DNA from: Sphaerisporangium corydalis
Lineage (GTDB): Bacteria; Actinomycetota; Actinomycetes; Streptosporangiales; Streptosporangiaceae
Length of the DNA stretch: 64,000 nucleotides
Reading direction: 5' to 3'
Assembly: GCF_025506355.1 (NCBI RefSeq)
Contig: NZ_JANZYP010000032.1
Span: 34,762-98,761 of the forward strand
Position 1 is the first letter of the stretch; every line of letters begins with the position of its first letter. Below, in pieces: positions 53,347 through 63,663 of this stretch. The notes beneath the pieces were generated by a model, which was not told the origin of the DNA, ran no database searches, and saw nothing but the letters and a program-made list of their open reading frames with translations. The translations under genes were made by a program, and so were the position numbers.

Positions 53347-55322
53347 CCGCGACCGTGGTGGCGCGCCGGCCAGTGTGGTCGCGGCCGTACCTGCTCGGCG
53401 GGATCCTCGCCGCCTGGATCCTGCTGTGGATCCTGTTCCGCGGCCAGGCCACCCTGCCGCTCGGCGGCGCCGAGCTCACTCCGTTGCACGAGCGCATCGG
53501 CCAGGCGGCCGACGCCATCGACAACAGCCGGAACTCCAACCCGCTGTTCCTGTACTTCATCAACTACATCCGGCTGTTCATCGATGAGTTCGTCACGTTC
53601 GTCCAGGCGTTGATCAGCCGGCCGTCGTTCGGCCGCCCGGTGCCCGTGATCGGGTGGCTCGGCGTCGTCGCCGTCGCCACGGCCGTCGCCCTGCTGTATG
53701 GGAACGTCAGGGTCGCGCTGCTGACCGCCGCCGGTTTCGTCTCCTTCGGGCTGCTCGGCCTGTGGGAGGAGAGCATGGACACGCTGGCGCTGACGCTGGC
53801 CGCCGTCCTGCTGTCGCTGGCGATCGGCGTCCCGCTCGGGATCTGGGCGGGGCTGAGCAACCGGTTCAACCGCCTCGTCGGCCCGGTGCTCGACTTCATG
53901 CAGACGATGCCGACGTTCGTGTACCTCGCGCCGCTCACCCTGTTCTTCCTCATCGGCCCGGCGAGCGCCACCGTGGCCACGATGGTGTACGCGATCCCGC
54001 CCGCGATCCGCATCACCGCCCACGCCATCAGGGAGGTGCCCGAGGCCACCGTCGAGGCGGGCACCTCGCTCGGGTCGACCCCCTGGCAGCTCCTGCGCAA
54101 GGTGCGGCTCCCGCTGGCCAAGCGGACCATCGTCGTCGGCGTCAACCAGACGATCATGGCCGCGCTGTCCATGGTGACGATCGCCGCGCTCATCGACGCG
54201 CCCGGCCTCGGCAAGACCGTGCTGAAGGCGCTGGAGACGCTCGACGTCGGCACCTCGTTCAACGCCGGCCTGGCGATCGTGATCATGGCGATCGTGCTCG
54301 ACCGGGCCACCTCGGCGGCCGGGCGCCGCGTCGAGACCGCCCACCGCGCCGGTCGCGCCCGGGGACGGCTGTGGCGCCGCGTCCAGGTGAGCGTGGTGCT
54401 GGCCGTGACCGCCGTGCTCCTGTACCTGTCCTACGTGTACGTGTGGGCCGCCGAGTTTCCCAAAGAGGCGGACATCGGGTCCTTCGTCCGCAAGGGTGCC
54501 GACGCGGCGAGCGAATGGGCGCAGGCCAACCTGTACGTCTCCACCAACGGCTTCAAGAACCTCGTCACCTACGGCCTGCTCAACCCGTTCGAGGCGGTGC
54601 TGACCGGGTCGCCGTGGTGGCTGGTGCTCCTGGTCGTGACGGTGACCGCCCTGGTCCTGGCCACCGTGCGCGTCGCGGTCGTCTGCGCCGTGTGCCTGGC
54701 GCTGCTGGTGGCGCTCGGGCTGTGGCAGGACAGCATGGTGACGCTGGCCTCGACGCTGGTGGCCACCGTGCTGGTCATGGCGCTGGGCATCGTGGTCGGG
54801 GTCTGGATGGGCCGCGACGAGCGCGCCGACCGGGTGATCCGCCCGGTGCTGGACGCCGGCCAGACCATGCCCGCCTTCGTGTACCTGGTCCCCATCCTCG
54901 GCCTGTTCGGCGCCACCCGGTTCACGGCGATCCTCGCGGCCGTCGTCTACGCCGCGCCCGTCGCGACCAAGCTCGTCGCCGACGGGATCCGCGGCGTCGC
55001 CGCCGGCGCGGTCGAGGCCGCCACGGCCGCCGGGTCCAGCGCGTGGCAGACCATCTCCAAGGTGCAGGTGCCGATGGCGCGCAGCGCCGTCACCCTGGCC
55101 GCCAGCCAGGGCCTGTGCTACGTGCTGGCCATGGTGGTGGTCGGCGGCCTGGTGGGCGCGGGGGCGCTCGGCTACGACGTCGTGTCGGGCTTCTCCCAGC
55201 TCCAGCTCCGAGGCAAGGGCCTGGCCGCGGGGCTCGCGATCGTCGTGCTCGGCACCATGCTGGCCGCGATCACCAAGTCCGCCGCCAGGCGGGCCGACGC
55301 CGCCGCCCACGGGCGGCCCTGA
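53343..55322 (+). CDS. proW: Glycine betaine/choline ABC importer, fused double permease
   Basis: A 659-aa protein with two complete ProW-type permease domains in one chain. Each has the EAA-type loop: [28 protein letters not shown] (half 1, ~residue 225-255) and [29 protein letters not shown] (half 2, ~residue 550-580). About 14 hydrophobic segments. Most ProW/OpuAB proteins are single-domain homodimers, so this is a covalent dimer with diverged halves. Translationally coupled to the ATPase. Confidence 0.93.
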   Translation: MTATVVARRPVWSRPYLLGGILAAWILLWILFRGQATLPLGGAELTPLHERIGQAADAIDNSRNSNPLFLYFINYIRLFIDEFVTFVQALISRPSFGRPVPVIGWLGVVAVATAVALLYGNVRVALLTAAGFVSFGLLGLWEESMDTLALTLAAVLLSLAIGVPLGIWAGLSNRFNRLVGPVLDFMQTMPTFVYLAPLTLFFLIGPASATVATMVYAIPPAIRITAHAIREVPEATVEAGTSLGSTPWQLLRKVRLPLAKRTIVVGVNQTIMAALSMVTIAALIDAPGLGKTVLKALETLDVGTSFNAGLAIVIMAIVLDRATSAAGRRVETAHRAGRARGRLWRRVQVSVVLAVTAVLLYLSYVYVWAAEFPKEADIGSFVRKGADAASEWAQANLYVSTNGFKNLVTYGLLNPFEAVLTGSPWWLVLLVVTVTALVLATVRVAVVCAVCLALLVALGLWQDSMVTLASTLVATVLVMALGIVVGVWMGRDERADRVIRPVLDAGQTMPAFVYLVPILGLFGATRFTAILAAVVYAAPVATKLVADGIRGVAAGAVEAATAAGSSAWQTISKVQVPMARSAVTLAASQGLCYVLAMVVVGGLVGAGALGYDVVSGFSQLQLRGKGLAAGLAIVVLGTMLAAITKSAARRADAAAHGRP

Positions 55323-55373
55323 AATGTACGCACGACAGCCGTCCCAGGCGGCCTTCGACGCAGGAGGACCTTT

Positions 55374-56360
55374 GTGAGCGTTTCCAGGATGGTAGGGCCG
55401 AGGGCCGTCGTGCTCGTGGCGGCCGCCGGCCTCCTCGCCTCCGCGTGCGGCGGCGCGAAGGTCGGCGAGAGCCCCTCCGGCGCGGGATCGGCGGCCCCGG
55501 CCGCGAAGTCGTGCGGCGCGCTGAACCTCGCGATCAACCCGTGGGTGGGGTACGAGGCCAACGCCGCGGTGATCGCGTACGTGGCCGAGAAGCGGCTCGG
55601 CTGCCAGGTCACCAAGAAGGACCTCAAGGAGGAGGTGGCCTGGCAGGGGTTCGCCACCGGCGAGGTCGACGCGGTCGTGGAGAACTGGGGCCACGCCGAC
55701 CTGAAGAAGAAGTACATCGACGACCAGAAGGTGGCCCTCAGCCTCGGCCCGACCGGCAACAAAGGCGTGATCGGCTGGTACGTGCCGCCGTGGATGGCGC
55801 AGAAGTACCCCGACATCACCCAGTGGAAGAACCTCGACAAGTACGCGGACCTGTTCAAGACCTCCGAGTCGGGCGGCAAGGGCCAGCTCCTTGACGGCGA
55901 CCCCTCGTTCGTCACCAACGACGCCGCCCTGGTCAAGAACCTGGACCTGAACTACAAGGTCGTGTACGCCGGCAGCGAGGCGGCGCTGATCACCGGGTTC
56001 CGGCAGGCCGAGGCGCAGAAGAAGCCGATGATCGGGTACTTCTACGAGCCGCAGTGGTTCCTGTCGGAGGTCAAGCTGGTCAAGGTCGACCTGCCCGCGT
56101 ACACCGAGGGGTGCGACGCCGACGCCGCGAAGGTTGCCTGCGACTACCCGCCGTACGAGCTGGACAAGGTCGTGAGCAAGAAGTTCGCCGACGCGGCCGG
56201 CCCGGCGTACCAGCTCGTCAAGAACTTCACCTGGACCAACGACGACCAGAACCTGGTGGCCAAGTACATCTCCGAGGACAAGATGTCGGCCGCGGACGCC
56301 GCGGAGAAGTGGGTCGAGGCCAACCCCGACAAGGTGAAGGCCTGGCTGCCCGCGAGCTGA
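55374..56360 (+). CDS. proX: Glycine betaine/choline ABC importer, substrate-binding lipoprotein
   Basis: A 328-aa OpuAC/ProX-family binding protein. Lipobox LLASAC with the lipidated Cys at 25; mature start CGGAKVGESP. The fold begins with CGALNLAINPWVGYEANAAV, and aromatic residues likely to form the quaternary-ammonium cage are present (GWYVPPWMAQKYPD, FYEPQWFLSEVKLV). GTG start with GGAGGACC upstream. It follows the permease by 51 bases. Confidence 0.94.
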   Translation: MSVSRMVGPRAVVLVAAAGLLASACGGAKVGESPSGAGSAAPAAKSCGALNLAINPWVGYEANAAVIAYVAEKRLGCQVTKKDLKEEVAWQGFATGEVDAVVENWGHADLKKKYIDDQKVALSLGPTGNKGVIGWYVPPWMAQKYPDITQWKNLDKYADLFKTSESGGKGQLLDGDPSFVTNDAALVKNLDLNYKVVYAGSEAALITGFRQAEAQKKPMIGYFYEPQWFLSEVKLVKVDLPAYTEGCDADAAKVACDYPPYELDKVVSKKFADAAGPAYQLVKNFTWTNDDQNLVAKYISEDKMSAADAAEKWVEANPDKVKAWLPAS

Positions 56361-56402
56361 CCTTCGAGCCGATCCCGATCAGTACGTGTAACGGAGGTGG
56401 CA

Positions 56403-58820
56403 ATGGCAGGCCCTCGGGTCGTCGTCATCGGAGCGGGCGTGGTGGGCGCCGCGCTCGCAGAGGAACTCTCGGCCAGAGGCTGGGACGACATCACCGTGGT
56501 GGACCAGGGCACGGTCCCCGAGACGGGCGGCTCCTCCACGCACGCCCCCGGGCTGGTGTTCCAGACCAACCCGTCCAAGACCATGACCGAGATGGCGCGC
56601 TACACCGTCGAGAAGCTCATGGGCCTCGGCTGCTTTTTGCAGGTCGGCGGTCTGGAGGTGGCCACCACCCCAGAAAGGCACGCCGAGCTGCGCAGGCGGC
56701 ACGGCTGGGCGACCGCCTGGGGCGTCGAGGCCCACCTGCTCACGACCGAGGAGTGCGTGGCGCTGCACTCCCTGCTCGACCCTGGCCGGGTGCTCGGCGG
56801 CCTGCACATCCCCGCCGACGGCATCGCCAAGGCCGTGCGCGCCGTCGAGGAACAGCTCCGGCTGGCCCGCGAACGCGGCGTCCGCGTCCTTGACCGGCAC
56901 GAGGTGCTGGACGTCCGCGTCGAGGACGACCGGGTGACCGCCGTCGTCACCGACCAGGGCGAGATCCCCGCCGACCTCGTCGTCTGCTGCGCCGGCATCT
57001 GGGGTCCCAAGGTCGCGGCCATGGTCGGGATGACCCTCCCGCTCACCCCGCTCGCCCACCAGCTCGCCTGGACCGGGCCCGTCCCCGCGCTCGCCGGGCA
57101 GGACCAGGAGGCGACCCGCCCGATCCTGCGCCACCAGGACGCCGACCTCTACTACCGCGAGCGGTACGACCGGCTGGCCGTCGGCTACTACGGCCACCGC
57201 CCGATGCCGGTGCGGCCCGAGGCGATCGCGCCGGTGGACGACGCCGAGGTGATGCCGTCGGTCACGCCGTTCACCCCGGCCGACTTCGCCGACGCGTGGA
57301 CCGAGACCCTGTCCCTGCTGCCCCCGGCCCGGGACACCAAGGTCGAGGAGGGCATCAACGGGCTCTTCTCCTTCACCACCGACAACATGCCGCTGCTCGG
57401 CCCCTCGCCGGACGTCGAAGGGTTCTGGGTCGCCGAGGCCGTGTGGGTCACCCACTCGGCCGGCGTCGCGCGCGCCATGGCCGAATGGCTGGTCGACGGG
57501 CACTGCGCGTCGTTCGACCTGCACGAATGCGACGTCAACCGCTTCGAGCCGCACCAGCTCGCCCCGGAGTACGTCCTGACCCGCGACTGCCAGAACTTCG
57601 TCGAGGTCTACGACATCATCCACCCGCTCCAGCCGCCGGAGAACCTCCGCCCGCTGCGCGTGAGCCCCTTCCACGTGCGGCAACGCGAGCTCGGCGCCGT
57701 CCCCCTTGAGGCCTCAGGGTGGGAGCGGCCCCAGTGGTACGAGGCCAACGCCGCGCTCGCCGAAGGCCGTGACATCCCCGCGCCCGGCGACTGGGCCGCG
57801 CGCCACTGGTCGCCGATCGTCGGCGCCGAGGCGCGGGCGTCCAGGGAGGGCGTCGCGCTGTACGACATGACCGCGCTGAAACGGCTGGAGGTCGCCGGGC
57901 CGGGCGCGGCGGCGTTCCTCGACCGCGTCTCCACCGGCTCGGTCGACCGGCCCGTCGGCACGGTGACGTACTGCCTGCTGCTGGACCGGGACGGCGGCAT
58001 CCGCAGCGACGTGACCATCGCCAGGCTCGGCCGAGAGCTGTTCCAGGTCGGGGCGAACGGCAACCTCGACCTCGACTGGCTGAACCGCCACCGCCCCCCG
58101 TCGGTGACCATCCGCGACATCACGCCCGGCACCTGCTGCGTCGGGGTCTGGGGACCGTTCGCCCGCGACCTGGTCGCCCCGCTCACCGAGGACGACTTCT
58201 CGGCCGAGGGGTTCCGCTACTTCCGCGCCAAGCGGGCCCACATCGGATCGGTGCCGGTCACCGCGCTGCGGCTGTCCTACATCGGCGAGCTGGGCTGGGA
58301 GCTCTACACCACCGCCGACATGGGCCTGAAGCTGTGGGACACGCTCTGGCAGGCCGGGCAGGCGTACGGCGTCACCGCCGGCGGGCGCGGCGCGTTCACC
58401 AGCCTGCGCCTGGAGAAGGGCTACCGTTCCTTCGGCACCGACATGACCTACGAGCATGACCCCTACGAGGCCGGGCTGGGCTTCGCCGTGAAGGCCGGCA
58501 AGGGCGACTACATCGGCAGGGCCGCGCTCGAGGAACGCCAGGCCTCGGTGCGCCGCCGCCTGACCTGCCTGACCACCGACGACCCCACCGGCGTCGTCAT
58601 GGGCAAGGAACCCGTCTACGACGGCGAGGCCTGCGTGGGCTACGTGACCAGCGCCGCGTACGGGTACACGATCGGCAAGGCCATCGCCTACGCCTGGCTG
58701 CCCGCCCACCTCGCCAACCCCGGGCAGACCGTGCACATCGGGTACTTCGGCTGGCGGATCCCCGCCGTCGTGACGGAGGAACCGCTCTTCGACCCCGCCA
58801 TGAAGCGGATCCGCGCATGA
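56403..58820 (+). CDS. FAD-dependent dimethylglycine oxidase-like enzyme with aminomethyltransferase domains
   Basis: An 805-aa enzyme. The N-terminal DAO domain ([22 protein letters not shown]) carries [16 protein letters not shown], where the His corresponds to the covalent-FAD residue of dimethylglycine oxidase. The FAO_M and GcvT/GcvT_C domains follow (~residues 430-805; [24 protein letters not shown] ... [21 protein letters not shown]). It is expected to demethylate dimethylglycine to sarcosine and pass the carbon to tetrahydrofolate. ATG at 56403 with GGAGGTGG. Overlaps soxB by ATGA. Confidence 0.9.
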   Translation: MAGPRVVVIGAGVVGAALAEELSARGWDDITVVDQGTVPETGGSSTHAPGLVFQTNPSKTMTEMARYTVEKLMGLGCFLQVGGLEVATTPERHAELRRRHGWATAWGVEAHLLTTEECVALHSLLDPGRVLGGLHIPADGIAKAVRAVEEQLRLARERGVRVLDRHEVLDVRVEDDRVTAVVTDQGEIPADLVVCCAGIWGPKVAAMVGMTLPLTPLAHQLAWTGPVPALAGQDQEATRPILRHQDADLYYRERYDRLAVGYYGHRPMPVRPEAIAPVDDAEVMPSVTPFTPADFADAWTETLSLLPPARDTKVEEGINGLFSFTTDNMPLLGPSPDVEGFWVAEAVWVTHSAGVARAMAEWLVDGHCASFDLHECDVNRFEPHQLAPEYVLTRDCQNFVEVYDIIHPLQPPENLRPLRVSPFHVRQRELGAVPLEASGWERPQWYEANAALAEGRDIPAPGDWAARHWSPIVGAEARASREGVALYDMTALKRLEVAGPGAAAFLDRVSTGSVDRPVGTVTYCLLLDRDGGIRSDVTIARLGRELFQVGANGNLDLDWLNRHRPPSVTIRDITPGTCCVGVWGPFARDLVAPLTEDDFSAEGFRYFRAKRAHIGSVPVTALRLSYIGELGWELYTTADMGLKLWDTLWQAGQAYGVTAGGRGAFTSLRLEKGYRSFGTDMTYEHDPYEAGLGFAVKAGKGDYIGRAALEERQASVRRRLTCLTTDDPTGVVMGKEPVYDGEACVGYVTSAAYGYTIGKAIAYAWLPAHLANPGQTVHIGYFGWRIPAVVTEEPLFDPAMKRIRA

Positions 58821-60028
58821 CGACCACGACAGGCCGGGACCGGCTCTGGGACAGTCCCGAGCCGGAGGGCTCCTACGACGTCGTGATCGTCGGAGGCGGC
58901 GGGCACGGCATCGCCACCGCCTACTACCTGGCGAAGAACCACGGGATCACCAACGTGGCCGTGCTGGAGAAGGGGTGGCTGGCCGGCGGCAACATGGCGC
59001 GCAACACCACCATCATCCGGTCCAACTACCTGTGGGACGAGAGCGCCGGCATCTACGAGCACGCGCTGAAGCTCTGGGAGGGCCTGGAAGACGACCTCGG
59101 GTACGACGTCCAGTTCAGCCAGCGCGGCGTGCTGAACCTCGCCCACAGCCTCCAGGACGTGCGCGAGGGCGTGCGCCGCGTCAACGCCAACCGGCTGAAC
59201 GGCGTGGACGCCGAATGGCTGGACCCCGGCCAGGTCACCGAGGTCTGCCCGATCGTCGACGTCCGCCAGGACGCGCGCCACCCGGTGCTCGGCGCGACCT
59301 ACCAGCCCCGCGCGGGCATCGCCAAGCACGACCGCGTCGCCTGGGGGTACGCCAGGGCCGCCTCGGCGATGGGCGTCCACTTCATCGAGCACTGCGAGGT
59401 CACCGGCATCGAGACGTCGGGCGGCAGGGTCCAGGCCGTACAGACCACGAGAGGACGGATCGCGGCGGGCCGCGTCGCGATGTCCGCCGCCGGGCACTCG
59501 TCGGTGGTGGCGGGGATGGCCGGGCTGCGGCTGCCCGTGCAGAGCCACCCCCTCCAGGCCCTGGTCTCCGAACTGCTCGAACCCGTCCACCCGACCGTCG
59601 TCATGTCCAACGCCGTGCACGTCTACGTCAGCCAGGCGCACAAGGGCGAACTGGTCATGGGCGCGGGCATCGACGCCTACAACTCCTACCGCCAGCGCGG
59701 CGCCTTCCACATCATCGAACGGCAGATGGCCGCCGTACTGGAGCTGTTCCCGATCTTCTCGAGGGCGCACGTCCTGCGCACATGGGGCGGGGTGGTCGAC
59801 GTCACGCCCGACGCCTCGCCCATCGTCGGCCTCACCCCGGTCGGCGGCCTGTACGTCAACTGCGGCTGGGGCACCGGCGGCTTCAAGGCGACCCCCGGCG
59901 TCGGCTGGTGCTACGCGCACACCATCGCCGGGGACGCGCCGCATCCGCTCAACGCGCCCTTCACCCTCGAACGATTCACCACCGGCGCGCTCGTGGACGA
60001 GCACGGCGCCGCCGCCGTGGCCCACTGA
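58817..60028 (+). CDS. soxB: Sarcosine oxidase beta subunit
   Basis: The 403-aa FAD subunit of heterotetrameric sarcosine oxidase, which oxidises sarcosine to glycine. FAD motif [24 protein letters not shown], conserved [18 protein letters not shown], and C-terminal [16 protein letters not shown] and [13 protein letters not shown], matching the SoxB family. It overlaps the preceding gene and is followed 15 bases later by soxD. Confidence 0.96.
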   Translation: MTTTTGRDRLWDSPEPEGSYDVVIVGGGGHGIATAYYLAKNHGITNVAVLEKGWLAGGNMARNTTIIRSNYLWDESAGIYEHALKLWEGLEDDLGYDVQFSQRGVLNLAHSLQDVREGVRRVNANRLNGVDAEWLDPGQVTEVCPIVDVRQDARHPVLGATYQPRAGIAKHDRVAWGYARAASAMGVHFIEHCEVTGIETSGGRVQAVQTTRGRIAAGRVAMSAAGHSSVVAGMAGLRLPVQSHPLQALVSELLEPVHPTVVMSNAVHVYVSQAHKGELVMGAGIDAYNSYRQRGAFHIIERQMAAVLELFPIFSRAHVLRTWGGVVDVTPDASPIVGLTPVGGLYVNCGWGTGGFKATPGVGWCYAHTIAGDAPHPLNAPFTLERFTTGALVDEHGAAAVAH

Positions 60029-60043
60029 AGGAGAGCCCTGCCG

Positions 60044-60316
60044 ATGCTGCTGATCCCCTGTCCGTGGTGCGGGCCCCGCGACGAGGCCGAGTTCGGGTAC
60101 GGCGGGCAGGCGCACGTCGCCTACCCGGCCGACCCCGGCGCCCTCACGGACGAGGAATGGGCGCGGTACCTCTTCTTCCGCGACAACCCCAAGGGCCCGT
60201 TCGCCGAACGCTGGCACCACGCGGCCGGGTGCCGCCGCTGGTTCACCGTCACCCGGGACACCGTCACCCACGAGATCCACCCGCCGGCCTTCGCGGCGGA
60301 CGGGGGTTCCCGATGA
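60044..60316 (+). CDS. soxD: Sarcosine oxidase delta subunit
   Basis: A 90-aa zinc-binding subunit. Starts MLLIPCPWCGPRDEAEFGYGG with the CPWCG zinc pair, and HHAAGCRRWFTVTRDTVTHEI supplies further ligands, as in the SoxD family. It overlaps the soxA start (ATGA). ATG with GAAGGAGAG upstream. Confidence 0.96.
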   Translation: MLLIPCPWCGPRDEAEFGYGGQAHVAYPADPGALTDEEWARYLFFRDNPKGPFAERWHHAAGCRRWFTVTRDTVTHEIHPPAFAADGGSR

Positions 60317-63300
60317 CGGGCGGCCGCGAGGGCGAGGTGCTGCGGTTCACCTTCGACGGGCGGCCCTACGAGGGCCGCCGGGGCGACACCCTGGCCGCCG
60401 CACTGCTCGCCAACGGCGTACGGCGGATCGGGACCAGCGTCACGCTCGGCCGCCCCCGAGGGATCTTCGGCGCCTGGACCGAGGAACCGAACGCCGTCGT
60501 CCAGATCGAACGGCCCTTCCCCGAGCCGATGGTGCAGGCCACCACCATCCCCCTGTACGAAGGGCTGGCCGCCACCGGCCTGGCCGGGCGGGGACGGCTG
60601 TCGCCTGACCCGGACCCGGCGCGCTACGACGCGACCCACGCGCACTGCGACGTCCTCGTGGTCGGCGCGGGCCCCGCGGGCCTGACGGCGGCGCTCGCCG
60701 CCGCCCGCACCGGAGCCCGCGTGATCCTCGCGGACGACCGCCCGCACGCCGGAGGCACTCTGCCCGACACCGGCGACATGGTGGAGGGTATGCCGGGCAC
60801 CGAATGGGCCCTCGGCGTGGCCGCCGAGCTGGCGTCCCTGCCGGGCGCGCGGGTGCTGCCTCGGACCAGCGTCATCGGGTACTACGACCACAACTACCTC
60901 GTGGCGGTCGAACGCCGCGGCGAGGAGGCGGTCACCCGGGAACGGGTCTGGCGGATCCGGGCCCGCAGGGTCGTCCTCGCGACCGGGGCGCACGAACGAC
61001 CGATCGCCTTCGGCGGCAACGACCTGCCGGGCGTCATGCTCGCGTCGGCCGCGCGGGCGTACGTGAACCGCTACGGCGTCCTGCCCGGCCGCCGGGCCGT
61101 GATCTTCACCACGGGGGACTCCGGGTACGACGCCGCGCGCGACCTGGCGGCGGCGGGCGTGGAGGTCGCGGCCGTCGCCGACACCAGGAAGGGCCACCTG
61201 GTCACCGCCACCGCCGCCGACCCCGACCAGGGCCTCCACCGTGTCGAGATCACCTCGTCGCCCTCCCTGTCCTACCCGGTGGAGGCCGACCTGCTGCTCG
61301 TCTCCGGCGGCTGGAACCCCGTCCTGCACCTGTACGGCCAGGCCGGCGGGCGCCTGCGGTACGACGAGGGGATCGCGGCCTTCGTCCCGGACGGCACGGC
61401 ACCGCCGGGTCAGGCGGCCGAGGTCATCGGCTCGGCGCGCGGGATCTTCACCCTCGCCGGATGCCTGGCCGATGGCGAGGCCGCCGGGACCGCCGCCCCA
61501 CTCCCCGCCCCGCCCCCGAGCGGCCCCTCACCCGAGCACCTGTGGCTCGTCCCCTCCGGCGACTACACGAACCACTTCGTGGACCTGCAACGGGACGTCA
61601 CCGTGGCCGACCTCCAGGAGGCCACCTCGGCGGGACTCCGCTCGGTGGAGCACGTCAAGCGGTACACCACGGCCGGCACGGCGCACGACCAGGGCAAGAC
61701 CTCCGGCACCCTGACCAGCGCCATCATCGCCGGGCTGCTCGGCGTCGGCGTCGGCGAACTCGGCACGACCACGTTCCGCGCGCCGTACGTCCCGGTGTCC
61801 TTCGCGGCACTCGCGGGCCGCGACAGGGGAGCCCTGGCCGACCCCGTACGGGTCACCGCCCCGCACGACCGGCACGTGTCCCAGGGCGCCCTGTTCGAGA
61901 ACGTCGGGCAGTGGAAACGCCCCTGGTACTACCCGCTCCCCGGGGAGGACATGGAGGCGGCGGTCCTGCGCGAGTGCCGGGCCGTACGACGGGCCACGGG
62001 CGCCATGGACGCCTCCACCCTGGGCAAGATCGACCTCCAGGGCCCCGACGCGGCCGAACTGCTCGACCGGCTCTACACCAACATGATGAGCACCCTGAAG
62101 GTGGGCGCGATCCGCTACGGCGTCATGTGCAAGCCCGACGGGATGGTCTTCGACGACGGCACCGTCATCCGCCTGGCCCCTGACCGGTTCCTGGTCACCA
62201 CGACCACGGGCAACGCGGCGGCCGTCCTGGACTGGATGGAGGAGTGGCTGCAGACCGAATGGCCGCACCTGCGGGTCCGCTGCACCTCGGTCACCGAGCA
62301 GTGGGCGACGGTCGCGCTCGCCGGGCCCGGCTCGCGGGACGTCCTGGCCGGGCTGGCCCCGGACCTGGCGGTCGACGCGGCCAGCTTCCCGTTCATGACC
62401 TGGCGTGACACCGAGGTCGTGGGCATCGAGGCCCGGGTCTGCCGGATCAGCTTCTCCGGCGAGCTCGCCTACGAGATCAACGTCGCGTGGTGGCACGGCC
62501 TGGCCCTCTGGGACTCGATCATGGCGACCGGCGCGGTCACCCCGTACGGCACCGAGACCATGCACGTCCTGCGCGCCGAGAAGGGCTACCCCATCGTCGG
62601 CCAGGACACCGACGGCACGGTCACCCCCGCCGACCTCGGCATGGACTGGGTCATCTCCAAGAAGAAGCCCGACTTCCTCGGCAAACGGTCCTACAGCCGC
62701 GCCGGGTTCCTCCAGGCCGCCCGCCGCGAGCTGGTCGGCCTGCTTCCCGACGACCCTGACCTGCTCGTGCCAGAGGGCAGCCAGCTCGTCGCGTGCGACC
62801 GGCTCCCCGAACCGCCGGTGCCCATGCTCGGCCACGTCACCTCCAGCTACCGCAGCGCCGCCCTCGGCCGCACCTTCGCGCTCGCGCTGGTCACCGGGGG
62901 CCGCGCCCGCCTCGGCGACCGCCTGTACGCCCCCATCGGCGACACCCTCGCCCCCGTGACGATCACCCACTCCGTCCTCTACGACCCCGACAACACCCGC
63001 CGCGACGGCGAACCACCCACCCCGCCCGACACCCCCGCTTCGGCGGCGGGACATGAAGAACCGGCCGACGTCGCCGCCCTGTCCCACGCGGCAGGACATC
63101 GAGAAGAAGTTGATCTCCCGTCGCGGCCCCACGCTGCACCTGAGCGGTTGAGCCCGCTGACGGCCTTCCACGGCATCTCGGACACCCGGCTGCGCGTACA
63201 CGAGCTCCCCTTCCTCCCCATGACGAACCTCCGCCTCCTCCGCACGACGAACCTCCACGCCGACCCCGAGCCGGCGGCCGTGTCGCGGCTGCCGGTCGAA

Positions 63301-63663
63301 CCGGGGACGTGGCTGAGTTTCAATGGAGCGGACGTGGTGTGGCTTGGTCCCGACGAATGGCTGGTCATCGGAGACTCCGACCTCGACCTGCCGCGCTCAG
63401 AGGACGTGGCCGTGACGGACGTCTCGGCGCAGCGGACGACCCTGCTCGTCGCCGGGCCGGGCGCGCGTGATCTGCTGGCGCACGGATGCGCCCTCGACCT
63501 GCACCCGTCGGTCTTCGGCCCCGGCCGGTGCGCCCAGACCACCCTCGCCCAGGCCCAGGTCATCCTGATCGCCCGCGAGCACGACGAGTTCTGGATCCTG
63601 GTCCGCTCCTCCTACGCCCGCTACCTGACCGCCTGGCTCTCCGACGCCACCACCGACCTCTAA
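60313..63663 (+). CDS. soxA: Sarcosine oxidase alpha subunit fused to gamma subunit
   Basis: One 1116-codon frame. Residues ~1-100 are a ferredoxin-like fold (LRFTFDGRPYEGRRGDTLAAALLANGVRR); ~110-400 an FAD/NAD module (DVLVVGAGPAGLTAALAAARTGARV and a second Rossmann VIFTTGDSGYDAARDLAAAG); ~535-900 the GcvT tetrahydrofolate domain ending LAPVTITHSVLYDP. After a Pro/Ala/His-rich linker (~906-944) a SoxG-like gamma subunit follows (~945-1116): LSPLTAFHGISDTRLRVHELP, WLSFNGADVVWLGPDEWLVIG, RCAQTTLAQAQVILIAREHDEFWILVRSSYARYLTAWL. Normally soxG is a separate gene. A TTG at 63148 lacks a convincing ribosome-binding site, so a true fusion is likely. Confidence 0.93.
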   Translation: MTGGREGEVLRFTFDGRPYEGRRGDTLAAALLANGVRRIGTSVTLGRPRGIFGAWTEEPNAVVQIERPFPEPMVQATTIPLYEGLAATGLAGRGRLSPDPDPARYDATHAHCDVLVVGAGPAGLTAALAAARTGARVILADDRPHAGGTLPDTGDMVEGMPGTEWALGVAAELASLPGARVLPRTSVIGYYDHNYLVAVERRGEEAVTRERVWRIRARRVVLATGAHERPIAFGGNDLPGVMLASAARAYVNRYGVLPGRRAVIFTTGDSGYDAARDLAAAGVEVAAVADTRKGHLVTATAADPDQGLHRVEITSSPSLSYPVEADLLLVSGGWNPVLHLYGQAGGRLRYDEGIAAFVPDGTAPPGQAAEVIGSARGIFTLAGCLADGEAAGTAAPLPAPPPSGPSPEHLWLVPSGDYTNHFVDLQRDVTVADLQEATSAGLRSVEHVKRYTTAGTAHDQGKTSGTLTSAIIAGLLGVGVGELGTTTFRAPYVPVSFAALAGRDRGALADPVRVTAPHDRHVSQGALFENVGQWKRPWYYPLPGEDMEAAVLRECRAVRRATGAMDASTLGKIDLQGPDAAELLDRLYTNMMSTLKVGAIRYGVMCKPDGMVFDDGTVIRLAPDRFLVTTTTGNAAAVLDWMEEWLQTEWPHLRVRCTSVTEQWATVALAGPGSRDVLAGLAPDLAVDAASFPFMTWRDTEVVGIEARVCRISFSGELAYEINVAWWHGLALWDSIMATGAVTPYGTETMHVLRAEKGYPIVGQDTDGTVTPADLGMDWVISKKKPDFLGKRSYSRAGFLQAARRELVGLLPDDPDLLVPEGSQLVACDRLPEPPVPMLGHVTSSYRSAALGRTFALALVTGGRARLGDRLYAPIGDTLAPVTITHSVLYDPDNTRRDGEPPTPPDTPASAAGHEEPADVAALSHAAGHREEVDLPSRPHAAPERLSPLTAFHGISDTRLRVHELPFLPMTNLRLLRTTNLHADPEPAAVSRLPVEPGTWLSFNGADVVWLGPDEWLVIGDSDLDLPRSEDVAVTDVSAQRTTLLVAGPGARDLLAHGCALDLHPSVFGPGRCAQTTLAQAQVILIAREHDEFWILVRSSYARYLTAWLSDATTDL

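Noticed and set aside
53109..55694. 861-codon minus-strand frame over the importer genes
   Set aside because: Shadow of the permease and ATPase genes; Arg/His/Gly-rich with no domain.
58975..60312. Long upstream extension of the SoxA frame through soxB and soxD
   Set aside because: The translation before 60313 is an Arg/Pro-rich shadow; the SoxA family start follows the ATG at 60313, which forms an ATGA overlap with soxD.
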